A stretch of DNA of 64,000 bases from Geminicoccaceae bacterium (GCA_028285265.1 JANQPX010000037.1:62001-126000), one strand, 5' to 3'; positions 15,965 to 25,652 are shown, counted from the stretch's first letter. Translations and numbers: made by a program. The notes: generated by a model not told the origin, from the sequence alone.

Positions 15965-18900
15965 TTAACGCAATGGTGCAGTAGCGCCCGCGGAAGGAAC
16001 GGCTGTCCTCGGCAGGCGATCAAGTCGGCGTCCCATGGCAAGACTGAAGGCGGGTGGCACAAAGTAGAAGGAAACGATGGTCGACAACAAGACGCCGCCC
16101 GCGATGGCCATAGCGAAGGGGGGCCAAAAGCCACCACCTGCGAGGATGAGAGGCAAGAACCCGCCGAAAGTCGTGATGGTGGTCGACAGAATATGTCGAC
16201 TGGACTCCATAACAGTGTTGCGAATTGCAAGGGGATCGCCTGCCGCGGCGTCCGGCTTGGCCTGGAGGGCCGTCATAATGATGATCGCCGCGTTGATTGA
16301 AACGCCGATGGAACCAATAACCCCGATGAGCGCTTGGATACCGAAAGGGTAATCAAAAATCGCAAGTGCCAAAAGGCTCAGTCCCATCGAGAGCAAAGCC
16401 ACCAAACCAGCTATGAGCGAGAGCCGATAGGAATTAAAAGTCAGCACGATCGAGGCGATCATGAGCGCGACGATGAGGCCGATCGGGCCGAGCAGGTTGT
16501 TAATGGTCTCAGCGCGCGCGTCCGAGTCGCCACCGTATTCGATACGATAGTTCGGAGGCAGGTCGAGAGGCTGCGTCATCAAGAGATTTTGCAATGTCGC
16601 AAGGGCCTCTTCAGGCAGCACGCCAAGTTGCAGGAACGCGCGAACTGTTACGACCCGTTCACCATTCCTGCGGTCGATGGGGCTCTCTGAAGGTGTTAAG
16701 CGCATCTCACCAAGCGCCGATAATGGGATGCCGGGATAGGCTCCTGCCATGACCAGGTTTCTGGCATTGGGTGGGAGAATGTCGAGTGCTTCGATCGCAG
16801 GAACATCCTGCCGATCGATGCCGCTGACGCGCACGCGGACTGGTAGCTCTTCTGGGCCTTCAACCAGCGATCCGCCGGTAACACCGGTTGTTAGGCTGTC
16901 GAGTTGGCCTGCCGCGTCGGTGAGTGTTAGACCGGCAAGCCTGAGCTTGTTCTCATCGAAATCAAAAACCAGTTTTGGCGGCGCGCTCTCTAAACTGGAT
17001 TTCGTGTGGGTGACTTCCGGTATCGACGTCATGAGCCGGCGCATTTGGCTGGCAGCGTCCTTTAAGACAGGCAGCTCCGGACCGACGACGCGCACCTCGA
17101 CCGGTGCGGCGACGGGTGGCCCCTGAACCAAATGACGAACGATACTCTGTGCTGCAGGGAGCTCTTGATCGAGAATGGTTTGAAGCTCAGGGACAAGTGC
17201 TTTGGTTAGACTCTCGTTCTTGGTCGTTACCAAGGCTTCGGCAAAGCTCGGGACGCCGTCTTGGTTCATCATCATGTTGTAGTAGAACGATGGTGCGCTC
17301 TCGCCGATAACCCAAGTGACCGCATCGATCTCAGCACGCTTGCTAAGGATCTGATCAGCCTCAGCGACCAAGCGTTCGCTCGCAGCAAGGCTGGCACCAT
17401 CCGGCAGCTTGACCTGGACATAGAATTGGTCCCGTTCGACGCCTGGAAAGAACTGGGCGGTGAGTACGGGGAAGGCACCGAAGCCAACGATCGGGAGAAT
17501 GAGGGCCGCCAGGATGGCAAGCCAACGATAGCGAAGCGATAAATCGAGAGAGGCTGCAAAAAGGCTGCCTATCGAGGCAGACCTGACGCCATGTCGCCAC
17601 CAGGACAAACGGCTCGCGTCGGTGTCATATGGCAACAAGATACCAGCGATGGCTGGGGTGACGGTTAATGCCAGGAGGAAGGATGCGATCAGCATGACGA
17701 TGACGGCGGTAGCGATCGAACCCACGAAGTCACCTGCCGGCCCGGGCAGCACCGCCATCGGCATGAAGGCAAAGACGGTCGTGGCCGTGGAGGCCAGCAA
17801 CGGCATGGCGAGACGGCGAACGGCGGTGCCGATCGCCTGATCGCGTACCAGGCGGCTTCGGATACGTCGCGCGATTTCATCGGTCATCACGATGGCGGCA
17901 TCGACCATGAGACCAAGAGCCACTATCATTCCGGTGACCGACATTTGATGAATCGGCACGCCCAACTTTTGCAAGACTGCGAGAGAGACGAGGGCGGTAA
18001 GCGGTAGTGTAATGGCAACCACGAGAGCCGCTCGCCAGCCCAACGTAATCAAGAGAACACTGATCACTAGGCCGACGCCGATCAGGAGGTTCTGACCGAG
18101 TTCGCCAAGGCGTTTTGACGTGTAGGCGCTTTGGTCAAAGAGAATCTGGTGTTCGATGCCGAAGGGTAGTGAGGCTTCGAAATCAACATGGGCAGCGCGC
18201 ACATTGCTCATCCAACCGTCGACCTGAAGGTCGCTTTGCATGCGCGCGGCTACTAAGACGGCAGGACGACCGTCGACGATTGCCTGTTTGGCGCGTGGCC
18301 GCTCAATATCGCGCGTCACATCGGCGATATCGCCGACGCGCGTGATGGCACCTTCCTCGGTCTCGACGAGTGGAATGGCACGGATGCGGTCGAGGCCGTC
18401 GATCTCGCCGGTGACTTCAATCAGGAAATCCTTATTCGCTCCTGGAACGCGACCAGCTTCTATTTTTGCATCGGCTTGGCGGATCGCGTCGGCAACCTCG
18501 GTGGCGGTGAGGCCAAGGCTAGCTAATCGTCTTGGTTCGATCTCGACCCGGACTTCTTCTGTAGGATCGCCGAACAAACGCACGAGCTCTGTGCCAGGAA
18601 CGGCGCGCAGACGATCTTGCAGCAACTCGGCATAACGATTGAGAATCGCGGGCGGAACGGTGCGTCCGTCTCGGCCCATGATGGCGCTGATCGTTGTATA
18701 TGCGCCTGTCCGATCATTGTCGAAATCAGGATCTGGTACGCCTGCCGGCAGCTTAAGCGCTGCATCTGATAGGGCATCTCGGATTTCGGACCATGCCTGC
18801 TCGATCTCAACATCAGAAATGAACGACGAGAGTTCGATACTGATTGCGGAGATACCGGTGCGAGAGGCGGAGGTGATCTCGACGATCGTATCGATCTCAC

Positions 18901-19108
18901 GAAGCTCCTCCTCGATCTTTTCCGTTACCAGCGCTTCGACACGAGCGGGATCGGCGCCGGGATAAGGGGTAATCACCGTCGCAAAGAGATTTGTAATCGT
19001 CGGGTCCTCTTGACGACCGATGGTCAAGAGCGATGTCGTGCCGATGGCGGCGATCATAAAGATAACTAGGCCAAGAATGCGCCGTTGGCGGTAGAGCAAC
19101 GAGCCCAT
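15965..19108 (-). CDS. RND-family efflux transporter, inner-membrane subunit
   Basis: A 1047-residue AcrB/MexB-like pump with an N-terminal membrane helix (QRRILGLVIFMIAAIGTTSLL), two large periplasmic loops, and helix clusters near residues 330-470 and 840-1010. PYPGADPARVEALVTEKIEEEL is the typical start of the porter domain. In helix 4 the usual Asp-Asp pair is GLMVDAAIVM, with Asp403 kept and Ala404 replacing the second acidic residue. It is one gene below the membrane-fusion protein (12 bases) and together they form a pump lacking a local outer-membrane channel gene. Drug or solvent efflux is likely; the substrate is unknown. Confidence 0.93.
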   Translation of the reverse strand: MGSLLYRQRRILGLVIFMIAAIGTTSLLTIGRQEDPTITNLFATVITPYPGADPARVEALVTEKIEEELREIDTIVEITSASRTGISAISIELSSFISDVEIEQAWSEIRDALSDAALKLPAGVPDPDFDNDRTGAYTTISAIMGRDGRTVPPAILNRYAELLQDRLRAVPGTELVRLFGDPTEEVRVEIEPRRLASLGLTATEVADAIRQADAKIEAGRVPGANKDFLIEVTGEIDGLDRIRAIPLVETEEGAITRVGDIADVTRDIERPRAKQAIVDGRPAVLVAARMQSDLQVDGWMSNVRAAHVDFEASLPFGIEHQILFDQSAYTSKRLGELGQNLLIGVGLVISVLLITLGWRAALVVAITLPLTALVSLAVLQKLGVPIHQMSVTGMIVALGLMVDAAIVMTDEIARRIRSRLVRDQAIGTAVRRLAMPLLASTATTVFAFMPMAVLPGPAGDFVGSIATAVIVMLIASFLLALTVTPAIAGILLPYDTDASRLSWWRHGVRSASIGSLFAASLDLSLRYRWLAILAALILPIVGFGAFPVLTAQFFPGVERDQFYVQVKLPDGASLAASERLVAEADQILSKRAEIDAVTWVIGESAPSFYYNMMMNQDGVPSFAEALVTTKNESLTKALVPELQTILDQELPAAQSIVRHLVQGPPVAAPVEVRVVGPELPVLKDAASQMRRLMTSIPEVTHTKSSLESAPPKLVFDFDENKLRLAGLTLTDAAGQLDSLTTGVTGGSLVEGPEELPVRVRVSGIDRQDVPAIEALDILPPNARNLVMAGAYPGIPLSALGEMRLTPSESPIDRRNGERVVTVRAFLQLGVLPEEALATLQNLLMTQPLDLPPNYRIEYGGDSDARAETINNLLGPIGLIVALMIASIVLTFNSYRLSLIAGLVALLSMGLSLLALAIFDYPFGIQALIGVIGSIGVSINAAIIIMTALQAKPDAAAGDPLAIRNTVMESSRHILSTTITTFGGFLPLILAGGGFWPPFAMAIAGGVLLSTIVSFYFVPPAFSLAMGRRLDRLPRTAVPSAGATAPLR

Positions 19109-19119
19109 GAGCGATCTCC

Positions 19120-20259
19120 TCAGCCTTTGCCAGCGATTACGATGCGTTGACCGGCAACGATGCGATTGCCGCCGCCGATGATGATCTCGTCGCCTTCGAC
19201 GAAGCTGCCGCGCACGAAAGCCTGTTCACCTTCGACATGCAGCAACTCGACGGCCTCGCGACGCGCGACGACGGCACTATTTTCCTCAACTGTGGTCATC
19301 AACGACCAGAGGCCGTTGCGGGCTTCCGATAAAGCGGCAAGGGGCACCCATGTTCCCTCGGTGGGAATGGTCCGGCCGACTGTGAACTCAACCAGATCGC
19401 CAAAGGCGAGACCCTGCACATCTGCCACGGTAAGCAGGGCCGCCACCGTGCGTGTCGCTGGTGAAAGGTCGCGGCGAACGGAGACAAGTGTTGCGCTAAG
19501 TCGACGATCGCCTGCGCTTAACGTCGTGACCATGCCTGGCTTCAGGTCTTGTATATAGCTCGGAGCAACGCCGATCCGCACCTGCGCAGCGCCTGCCTCC
19601 ATGAGATGGACGACAGGCACGCCTGCGCTGACGATCCGGCCTTGATCGAGATAGCGGTCAGCGACAATTGCGTCAAAGGGAGCCCTGATTTCCGACTTGG
19701 CCATGTCGATATCGACGGAATGGATCGACGCGTCGAGGGACTCGATTGCCGCCTCAAGTGCCTTGGCATTGAGCCTCGCCTCGTCAAATTGCTGGGCCGA
19801 CGAGAAGCCTTTGTCGCTAAGCCCTGACTGTCGCTCAGTCGTGACCCGGGCGAGCTCGAGTTCGGCCTCCATGCGGCGCCGGTCTGCGAGTAGACCCTTT
19901 CGGCGTGCATGAAGCTGATCCCGATCGAGGATGGCAATCACTTGACCTGCATCGACTTGATCCCCCTCATCAACAAGAACGTTCGTGACAAGTCCGGATC
20001 GTTCGAAGGCGACTGGTGTCTCGCGCTGGGGCTCCAGTCGACCTGCGAAGCGCTGTTGGATCCTGTAACTGTCCTCGATCTCGATTCTCATTGTTGATAC
20101 GGGCAATGGAGGCGAGGGAGCGATCGACGCTTCTGCATCAGCGCGCCAGTGAAAAGCCGCGATGCTGGCCGCCATCGTGCCGATCAGGACAAAGGCCACA
20201 AATACCTGGAAACCGAAGCTGATCAGTCGTTTTGCCAGGGGGCGGGTCGATCTCGACAT
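19120..20259 (-). CDS. RND efflux periplasmic adaptor (membrane fusion protein)
   Basis: A 379-residue HlyD/AcrA-type protein: one N-terminal membrane anchor (ISFGFQVFVAFVLIGTMAASIAAF), then the lipoyl half-motif GLVTNVLVDEGDQVDAGQVIAILD, a helical hairpin (residues about 130-190, ADRRRMEAELELARVTTERQ onward), the second lipoyl half RAPFDAIVADRYLDQGRIVSAG, and beta-barrel domains. It links the RND subunit to an outer-membrane channel. It is the first gene of the operon; its start is just 17 bases from the paired TetR-type operator, so repression by the divergent regulator is expected. Confidence 0.93.
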   Translation of the reverse strand: MSRSTRPLAKRLISFGFQVFVAFVLIGTMAASIAAFHWRADAEASIAPSPPLPVSTMRIEIEDSYRIQQRFAGRLEPQRETPVAFERSGLVTNVLVDEGDQVDAGQVIAILDRDQLHARRKGLLADRRRMEAELELARVTTERQSGLSDKGFSSAQQFDEARLNAKALEAAIESLDASIHSVDIDMAKSEIRAPFDAIVADRYLDQGRIVSAGVPVVHLMEAGAAQVRIGVAPSYIQDLKPGMVTTLSAGDRRLSATLVSVRRDLSPATRTVAALLTVADVQGLAFGDLVEFTVGRTIPTEGTWVPLAALSEARNGLWSLMTTVEENSAVVARREAVELLHVEGEQAFVRGSFVEGDEIIIGGGNRIVAGQRIVIAGKG

Positions 20260-20275
20260 GGCAATCCTCGCCGTT

Positions 20276-20317
20276 GAATGTTACCGTCAATAACATATGT
20301 TAGCTACGTTAACATTC
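20276..20317. promoter_or_regulatory. Paired TetR-type operators between pump and regulator
   Basis: A 42-base near-perfect palindrome centred at 20296/20297, with 17 of 21 half-site positions matching. It resolves into two 17-base sites, TGTTACCGTCAATAACA (20279-20295) and TGTTAGCTACGTTAACA (20298-20314), each TGTTA-N7-TAACA. They lie in the divergent promoter between the adaptor start (20259) and the tetR start (20379). Two adjacent sites suggest binding of two TetR dimers. Confidence 0.8.
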
Positions 20318-20378
20318 TAGACTTGGATCAGCATTAATCTGTATCAATGGTCACATTCGTGAGGATTGGAGTTACTGG

Positions 20379-20999
20379 ATGGCGAAGGCGGTTCGGACAA
20401 AGCGGATGCGTTACCATCACGGTCAGCTGCGTGAGGCACTGATCGACGCAGCGCACCAGTTGATCAATTTACATGGACCGGAAGGGTTTAGCCTTGCCCA
20501 GGCCTGCCGGCTGGCGGGTGTGTCCACGGCGGCTCCCTATCGCCATTTCACTGATCGCGGCGACCTCGTCAATGCCGTCGCGTCAGAGGGATTTGCTTGG
20601 CTTCAAGAGCGAACGCAGGCGGCGCGAGATGCGCATCGACCTGGATCGGTTGAGAGCATCGTAGCGATGGGCAAAGCTTATGTGGCGTTTGCGGCTGATG
20701 AACCAGCAGTTTTCAAATTGATGTTTGGTCGCCATCCCGATGTGCAGCCGGAAGGCGAAGCGCATATCGCGGGTGGTCCCTGCTTCCAGGTCCTTTTGGA
20801 TGCTGTCGATGCTTGGATTGAACGTTCAGGGGCGTCTGTCGATCATACACTGGATGTAGCATTGCCATTATGGACCATCGTGCATGGCACGGCCTATCTC
20901 CTCATCGATCATGACTTTGATGCGGTTGCGCCCGGGACAGACACTGAGCGATTGATCGAGCGCTCGACGGTTGCCTTTCTTAGGGGGCTGACGGTCTGA
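20379..20999 (+). CDS. TetR/AcrR-family transcriptional repressor
   Basis: A 206-residue regulator. The N-terminal helix-turn-helix is LREALIDAAHQLINLHGPEGFSLAQACRLAGVSTAAPYRHFTDRGDLVNAVA, ending in the TetR hallmark YRHFxxxxDLxxAVA. The C-terminal ligand domain (VAFAADEPAVFKLMFG, LPLWTIVHGTAYLLID) resembles the WHG/TetR_C_33 type. It is divergent from the RND operon across a paired operator, so it most likely represses both the pump and itself until a pump substrate binds. It is preceded by a GAGGATTGGAG stretch as ribosome site. Confidence 0.92.
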   Translation: MAKAVRTKRMRYHHGQLREALIDAAHQLINLHGPEGFSLAQACRLAGVSTAAPYRHFTDRGDLVNAVASEGFAWLQERTQAARDAHRPGSVESIVAMGKAYVAFAADEPAVFKLMFGRHPDVQPEGEAHIAGGPCFQVLLDAVDAWIERSGASVDHTLDVALPLWTIVHGTAYLLIDHDFDAVAPGTDTERLIERSTVAFLRGLTV

Positions 21000-21453
21000 T
21001 CGTTCTGCTAAAGTCGATTGGTGCTAGCCAGCATGACGAGCCGCTTCATGAAAACGGCGATCTGACCACGTCTTGTCCGTGGTCTGTGCTTGACCTGAGG
21101 CGTACCGTGATGCAGAGCCCGACGTGGGACAAGAATGGCGCCGCGCTATACATTGAGATGTCGATGTCGGAACGCACCGTCAATCCGGATCGCATTGGTT
21201 TCAGCGTTATGCAGGCAAAACCTATCCTTGGCCAGGAGCTGAGGAACGAATCAAACGGCCAGCGTTAAAGCCTCTTGCGACAAAGGAGTTGTGTCACGCT
21301 TCCGATCTTGGATCCGAAAGCGGACTACGCTAATGGTTAAATGCAATACAAATTGAATCATAAAGGGGGGGGAGCGCGTCTAGCTCGTGAAGCGAAGCAA
21401 GCAACGTCACACCAATAAAGACACGCCAAGGAACAACCCTGGGAGGACGGCCT
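21000..21453. other. Intergenic region before the sugar ABC operon
   Basis: About 450 bases with only short, unconvincing frames. The right end should hold the promoter of the downstream ABC operon; a GGGAGGACGG ribosome-binding stretch precedes the TTG start at 21454. No repeat or RNA was recognised. Confidence 0.5.
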
Positions 21454-22194
21454 TTGAGCCTATTGGAATTGACGGATATAACGAAGAGCTTTGGCGCGAT
21501 CCATGCGCTGAGTGGCGTTAGCCTGTCCGTTGCTCCCGGCGAAGCGGTCGGCCTGATGGGCGATAACGGCGCTGGCAAGTCGACCTTGATGAAGATCGTT
21601 GCGGGGAATTTTCTGCCGACGGCGGGCGAAATTCGGATCGACGGTCGAAAAGTTGAGTTCAATAAGCCGATCGATGCGCGGGAGGCCGGGATCGAGATCG
21701 TCTATCAAGACCTCGCCCTTTGCGACAACCTGACGGCGGGCGCGAATGTCTTTCTTGGTCGTGAGCTCAAGAAGAAGATCGGCCCCTTCGCTATGCTCGA
21801 CTATGGCGCGATGTATAAGCGTGCGGGCGAGCTCTTCGCCGAGCTCAAATCGGAGACCCGCCCCCGAGACCTGGTCAAGCAAATGTCCGGTGGCCAACGC
21901 CAAGCGGTCGCGATCGCCAGGACCCGTCTTTCCGATCCCAAGCTGGTGCTCATGGACGAGCCGACGGCCGCTATTTCCGTCCGCCAGGTCGCCGAGGTGC
22001 TGGCGCTGATCAAGCGGCTGAAGGACACCGGCCACGCCGTGATCCTGGTCTCGCATCGGATGCCCGATGTGTTTGAGGTTTGCGATCGGGTTGCTGTTCT
22101 GCGTCGTGGAGCCAAGGTCGCAGATAAGAAAATCAAGGAAACAACGCCCGAGGAAGTCACAGGGCTGATCATCGGGGCGATTGAAGCGGCATGA
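21454..22194 (+). CDS. Sugar ABC transporter ATP-binding protein, single-domain (FrcA-like)
   Basis: A 246-residue ATPase of the CUT2 (ribose/fructose) class, but with one nucleotide-binding domain, as in the fructose FrcABC system of rhizobia, instead of the fused double domain of RbsA. Seen: Walker A GDNGAGKST, signature MSGGQRQAVAIAR, Walker B LVLMDEPTAAISVRQV, and H-loop VSHRMPDVFEV. Starts at TTG 21454 after GGGAGGACGG. Overlaps the permease start by four bases (ATGA), so translation is coupled. The likely substrate is a monosaccharide; fructose is only one possibility. Confidence 0.88.
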   Translation: MSLLELTDITKSFGAIHALSGVSLSVAPGEAVGLMGDNGAGKSTLMKIVAGNFLPTAGEIRIDGRKVEFNKPIDAREAGIEIVYQDLALCDNLTAGANVFLGRELKKKIGPFAMLDYGAMYKRAGELFAELKSETRPRDLVKQMSGGQRQAVAIARTRLSDPKLVLMDEPTAAISVRQVAEVLALIKRLKDTGHAVILVSHRMPDVFEVCDRVAVLRRGAKVADKKIKETTPEEVTGLIIGAIEAA

Positions 22195-23222
22195 CGGACG
22201 TTACGCAAACACCGACAGGGGATCGGGATCACGCGGCGATCGACGATAGCGTCACGCTGCGTCAGGAGGTTTCAGGCTTTGGTGCGGTCCTGCGTGCGCA
22301 GCCCTTTTGGGTCTTCATGGCCATTCTTGCCCTCGGTCTCGTGATGTCGTTCGTCTCCGATGTTTTTCTGACCGAACGCAATCTGTTCAACATCACCCGC
22401 AATTTTGCCTTTTTCGGGATCATGGCGCTTGGGATGTCGGCGGTGATCTGTACGGCCGGGATCGACCTATCGGTCGGCTCCTTGGTCGGTTTGTCTGGGA
22501 TCGTGACCGGCCTGATCATGCAAGCGGGTTATGGGATCGAACTTGGGTTTCTCGGCTGTATGGCCGTGGCCGCCTTGGTCGGCTTCGTCAATGGTGTCCT
22601 GATTGCCTATTTGAGGATGCCGCCCTTCGTCGTGACCTTAGGCATGATGTCGATCGTCGTGTCGCTGGCACGCGTCGTCTCAGACAATAAGATGATCTAT
22701 GATTTCGGACCGGACATGGATCTGTTCGAATGGATCGGCGGCGAAAGCATGATGGGCGTGCCGAATGTGGTTTGGGTCATGATCGTCCTGACGGCGAGCT
22801 TCTGGTGGGTTTGGCGCTACACGACCTGGGGTCGTTGGGTGATCGCGATCGGTGGCAATGCCCATGCCGCGAAGCTTGCTGGCATACCGGTCGAGCGGAT
22901 GATCGTGTCGGTTTATGTCGTCTGCTCGCTCTGTGCTGGTCTCGCCGCCTTTTTGTTCGTTGGCTATACCGGATCGGTCACCAATGGCATGGGCTTCACC
23001 TGGGAGCTTACAGTAATTGCCGCCACCGTGATCGGCGGGGCGAACCTGATGGGTGGGATTGTCTACGCTCTTGGTGCGCCGATCGGTGCTGCGCTTATTG
23101 AACTCATTCGCAATTCGCTGTTGCTCGCGGGCATTCCCGCTATGTGGCAGCAGTTTTTTGTCGGCCTGTTCCTGATCCTTGCTGTTCTTTTGGAGCAGAT
23201 CCGCAACCGCGGGGGCAAGTAA
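22191..23222 (+). CDS. Sugar ABC transporter permease, CUT2 family (FrcC/RbsC-like)
   Basis: A 343-residue inner-membrane permease with about ten hydrophobic segments. Family signatures include FAFFGIMALGMSAVICTAGIDLSVGS (the TxGGIDLSVGS-type motif), MPPFVVTLGMM, AIGGNAHAAKLAGIPVERM (the EAA-like cytoplasmic loop) and ATVIGGANLMGG. Overlaps the ATPase gene upstream and is followed after about 40 bases by the binding protein. Confidence 0.9.
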   Translation: MTDVTQTPTGDRDHAAIDDSVTLRQEVSGFGAVLRAQPFWVFMAILALGLVMSFVSDVFLTERNLFNITRNFAFFGIMALGMSAVICTAGIDLSVGSLVGLSGIVTGLIMQAGYGIELGFLGCMAVAALVGFVNGVLIAYLRMPPFVVTLGMMSIVVSLARVVSDNKMIYDFGPDMDLFEWIGGESMMGVPNVVWVMIVLTASFWWVWRYTTWGRWVIAIGGNAHAAKLAGIPVERMIVSVYVVCSLCAGLAAFLFVGYTGSVTNGMGFTWELTVIAATVIGGANLMGGIVYALGAPIGAALIELIRNSLLLAGIPAMWQQFFVGLFLILAVLLEQIRNRGGK

Positions 23223-23263
23223 GACCCCCAAACTCGACTCTTCGCCATCCAAGGGAGGACCTA

Positions 23264-24250
23264 ATGAAGAGACTTTTGACCACGACCGCCATGCTCGCCG
23301 TGCTGGCACCTGTCGCCGCCATGGCAGACAGTAAGACCTTTGCGCTGGTGCCCAAGGCGATGAACAACCCGTTCTTCGACCTCGCGCGCGACGGTTGCTA
23401 TAAGGCTCAGGACGAGCTGGACGACGTCACCTGTGAATATATTGGTCCGGGCGAGCATACCGAGCTGGAGCAGATCCAGATCGTTCAGGATCTGATCACC
23501 AAGGGTGTTGACGGTATTGCTGTTGCCCCGTCGAATGCGCCGGCCATGGCCAAGGTGCTCAAGGCAGCAGCGGATGCCGGCATTCCGGTGATGACCTGGG
23601 ACTCGGATCTGTTGGAGGAGGACAAGGGTCTTCGTACGACCTATGTCGGCACCAACAACTACAATATCGGTGTTCATCTTGCCGAGCTGGTGCAAGCGCG
23701 TCACCCCGATGGCGGCACAATCTGTCTGCAGACGGGCGGTGCCGCTGCGGCCAACCACAATGAGCGTCTGAAAGGGGCTCGTGACACCTTGGCCGGTACA
23801 GACACCGGCACACCTCCGGGTGCTGCTCTCGCTGGTGACGGCGGGTGGACGGAAATCTCGGGCTGCCCCTTGATCACCAATGACGACGGCAACGTCGCCG
23901 TTCAGGGCATGACCGATATCCTGGCTGCAAATCCGGACCTGACGGCCTTCCTCTCCACGGGTGCGTTTACCCAGTGGTTCGACAATGCCTATCGTCAGGC
24001 CGCTGAGCCCTACAAAGGCAAGATGGACGCTGGCGAGCTGACGATCGTCGTCGCCGACACGCTGCCGATGCAGCTGGAACAGACCAAAGACGGTCTCGGC
24101 AACGGCCTGGTTGGCCAACGGCCTTTCGAAATGGGCTACAAGTCCATGTACATCTTGAAGGACATTGTCGAGGGCAAATCGGTCGAAGACCCGATCTATA
24201 CCGGCCTGGACATTTGCAACAATGAAAACGTCGACAGCTGCGTGCAGTAA
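23264..24250 (+). CDS. Periplasmic sugar-binding protein, CUT2 family
   Basis: A 328-residue secreted binding protein; the signal peptide is MKRLLTTTAMLAVLAPVAAMA with cleavage before DSKTFALVP. The mature part has the periplasmic-binding-protein type 1 fold: MNNPFFDLARDGCYKAQ, QDLITKGVDGIAVAPSNA, GIPVMTWDSDL, and the hinge region LTAFLSTGAF. Several cysteines (CYKAQ, CEYIG, CLQTG, CPLIT, and CNNENVDSC at the end) are more than usual and could form disulfides. The ATG at 23264 has AAGGGAGGA upstream. It is the last gene of the operon, and a strong terminator follows 23 bases later. Confidence 0.9.
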   Translation: MKRLLTTTAMLAVLAPVAAMADSKTFALVPKAMNNPFFDLARDGCYKAQDELDDVTCEYIGPGEHTELEQIQIVQDLITKGVDGIAVAPSNAPAMAKVLKAAADAGIPVMTWDSDLLEEDKGLRTTYVGTNNYNIGVHLAELVQARHPDGGTICLQTGGAAAANHNERLKGARDTLAGTDTGTPPGAALAGDGGWTEISGCPLITNDDGNVAVQGMTDILAANPDLTAFLSTGAFTQWFDNAYRQAAEPYKGKMDAGELTIVVADTLPMQLEQTKDGLGNGLVGQRPFEMGYKSMYILKDIVEGKSVEDPIYTGLDICNNENVDSCVQ

Positions 24251-24272
24251 GCTCCAGCGACGATGTGAAAGC

Positions 24273-24305
24273 GGCGGCGCGGGAAACCGCGCCGCCATTT
24301 CTTTG
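24273..24305 (+). terminator. Strong intrinsic terminator of the sugar ABC operon
   Basis: Ten-base perfect stem GGCGGCGCGG / CCGCGCCGCC closed by a GAAA tetraloop, then ATTTCTTT. It starts 23 bases after the binding-protein stop codon. Confidence 0.9.
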
Positions 24306-24716
24306 CGATAGCCAGCAGATTGCTCCCTAAAGTCGCTGCTGCACTTCGTCCGGGTCGTCGCTCACTTGACCAGACATCGGCCCCTAAGGCTGAGCAAAAA
24401 TGCATGCAGAGATCAGCGATAAGACTCACAAGAGGCTCGGCCTTGCTCAGCCAGTACATCCCGTGCCTCCGGAGGATCAGCGGTCACGTGTTGAGCAGGT
24501 AGCCATCTTGCAAGAGTTCGATTGCCGACACTGAGGCCGTCTACTCCATATGATAGCTGTGGGCATTTGGACGCGTTGGAGCGACCGTATGGAAGGAAGT
24601 GCGCCCGCGTGTCTGGTTCACTTGCGGCGGACAAACTCGTCACGAGATTCCGTTGTGTCGCCGTCAATGATCTCGTCTAGGATCAATGTCGTCGTTGAAA
24701 CAGATTTGGATACGTG
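24306..24716. other. Intergenic region before the methyltransferase gene
   Basis: About 410 bases. Only short frames on both strands, without recognisable products. No structured element was identified beyond the terminator to its left. Confidence 0.5.
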
Positions 24717-25514
24717 ATGACCACCGCCCCCTTCGAGCCTGAACGTTTTGAGGATGCGGTGCCCTATTACCTAAAGCATCGTGTTCGTTATTCCGATCAA
24801 CTGATTGAGCGGCTCGCCATTGAGGCCTCGCTCAGCCCCTCAGCACGGGTTATGGATCTCGGCTGTGGCCCTGGTTTCATCGCCAATGCGATTGCCCCTT
24901 TTGCACACCAGGTCATTGGCATTGATCCTAACGAGAGCATGCTTGCTGCTGCTCGCGAAGAGGCGAGCTCGGCTGGTGTCAGCAATGTCACCTATAAGCT
25001 CGGCAGCTCATTCGATCTTGCGTTCATTGATGGCCCCTTTCAACTCGTCACCATGGGACGCTCCTTCCACTGGATGGATCGCGCTGCGACGCTCAAGGTG
25101 CTGGATGGTCTTGTTGCGAAGCACGGGCTCGTAGCGCTCCTTTGGGACAGGAAGCCGGAAGCACCGGAAAATGCCTGGTGGGAAACGTTCAAGAAGATCT
25201 GTCGCGCGTTCGAGCCCGAGGGTGACGTCTGGAAGGAGCATCGGGACAACGATTGGGAACCACATGTCTCGCTCCTGATGCGATCAGCCTTCTCTGATGT
25301 GACGCATATCGGCCGCTACGCGCATTTGAGTTGGACTGTTGATGATTTGATTGGCCTTGCGCTCTCACACTCCGGTACGACCAGTCGGCGGCTTGGCAAT
25401 CAGCAAGATGCGTTCAAGCGAGCGATCAGAGAGGCGTTGGAGCCGCTTGCGAACGGTGGGCGTCTCACCGGACTCGTTGAGCATGCGGCAACGCTCGCGC
25501 GCCGCCCCGGCTAA
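24717..25514 (+). CDS. Class I SAM-dependent methyltransferase
   Basis: A 265-residue protein with the Rossmann-like methyltransferase fold. Motif I is VMDLGCGPGFIA near residues 44-55, the acidic residue of motif II is in VIGIDPNESML, and FQLVTMGRSFHWMD fits motif IV of the UbiE/COQ5-like or methyltransferase-11 group. The sequence FEPERFEDAVPYYLKHRVRYSDQLI at the N-terminus is typical of small-molecule methyltransferases. Start could also be the GTG one codon upstream. No partner gene points to the substrate; it stands alone between two transporter operons. Confidence 0.85.
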   Translation: MTTAPFEPERFEDAVPYYLKHRVRYSDQLIERLAIEASLSPSARVMDLGCGPGFIANAIAPFAHQVIGIDPNESMLAAAREEASSAGVSNVTYKLGSSFDLAFIDGPFQLVTMGRSFHWMDRAATLKVLDGLVAKHGLVALLWDRKPEAPENAWWETFKKICRAFEPEGDVWKEHRDNDWEPHVSLLMRSAFSDVTHIGRYAHLSWTVDDLIGLALSHSGTTSRRLGNQQDAFKRAIREALEPLANGGRLTGLVEHAATLARRPG

Positions 25515-25652
25515 TGTGGTGCGGCCGCAGTTATGGCATGGTGTATCGAGCCCTATCATCAGTCGTTGGAAAACATCGGTGCCTGACGATCAATCACCAG
25601 CGGTGTTTCGTTGTGACTCGTTCAGCAATGCCTGGCTTGCGTGTGTAGCGAC

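Noticed and set aside
23261..24298. A 345-codon minus-strand open frame opposite the sugar-binding protein
   Set aside because: It lies wholly antisense to a binding-protein gene with a clear signal peptide, operon context and terminator; it has no recognisable domains.
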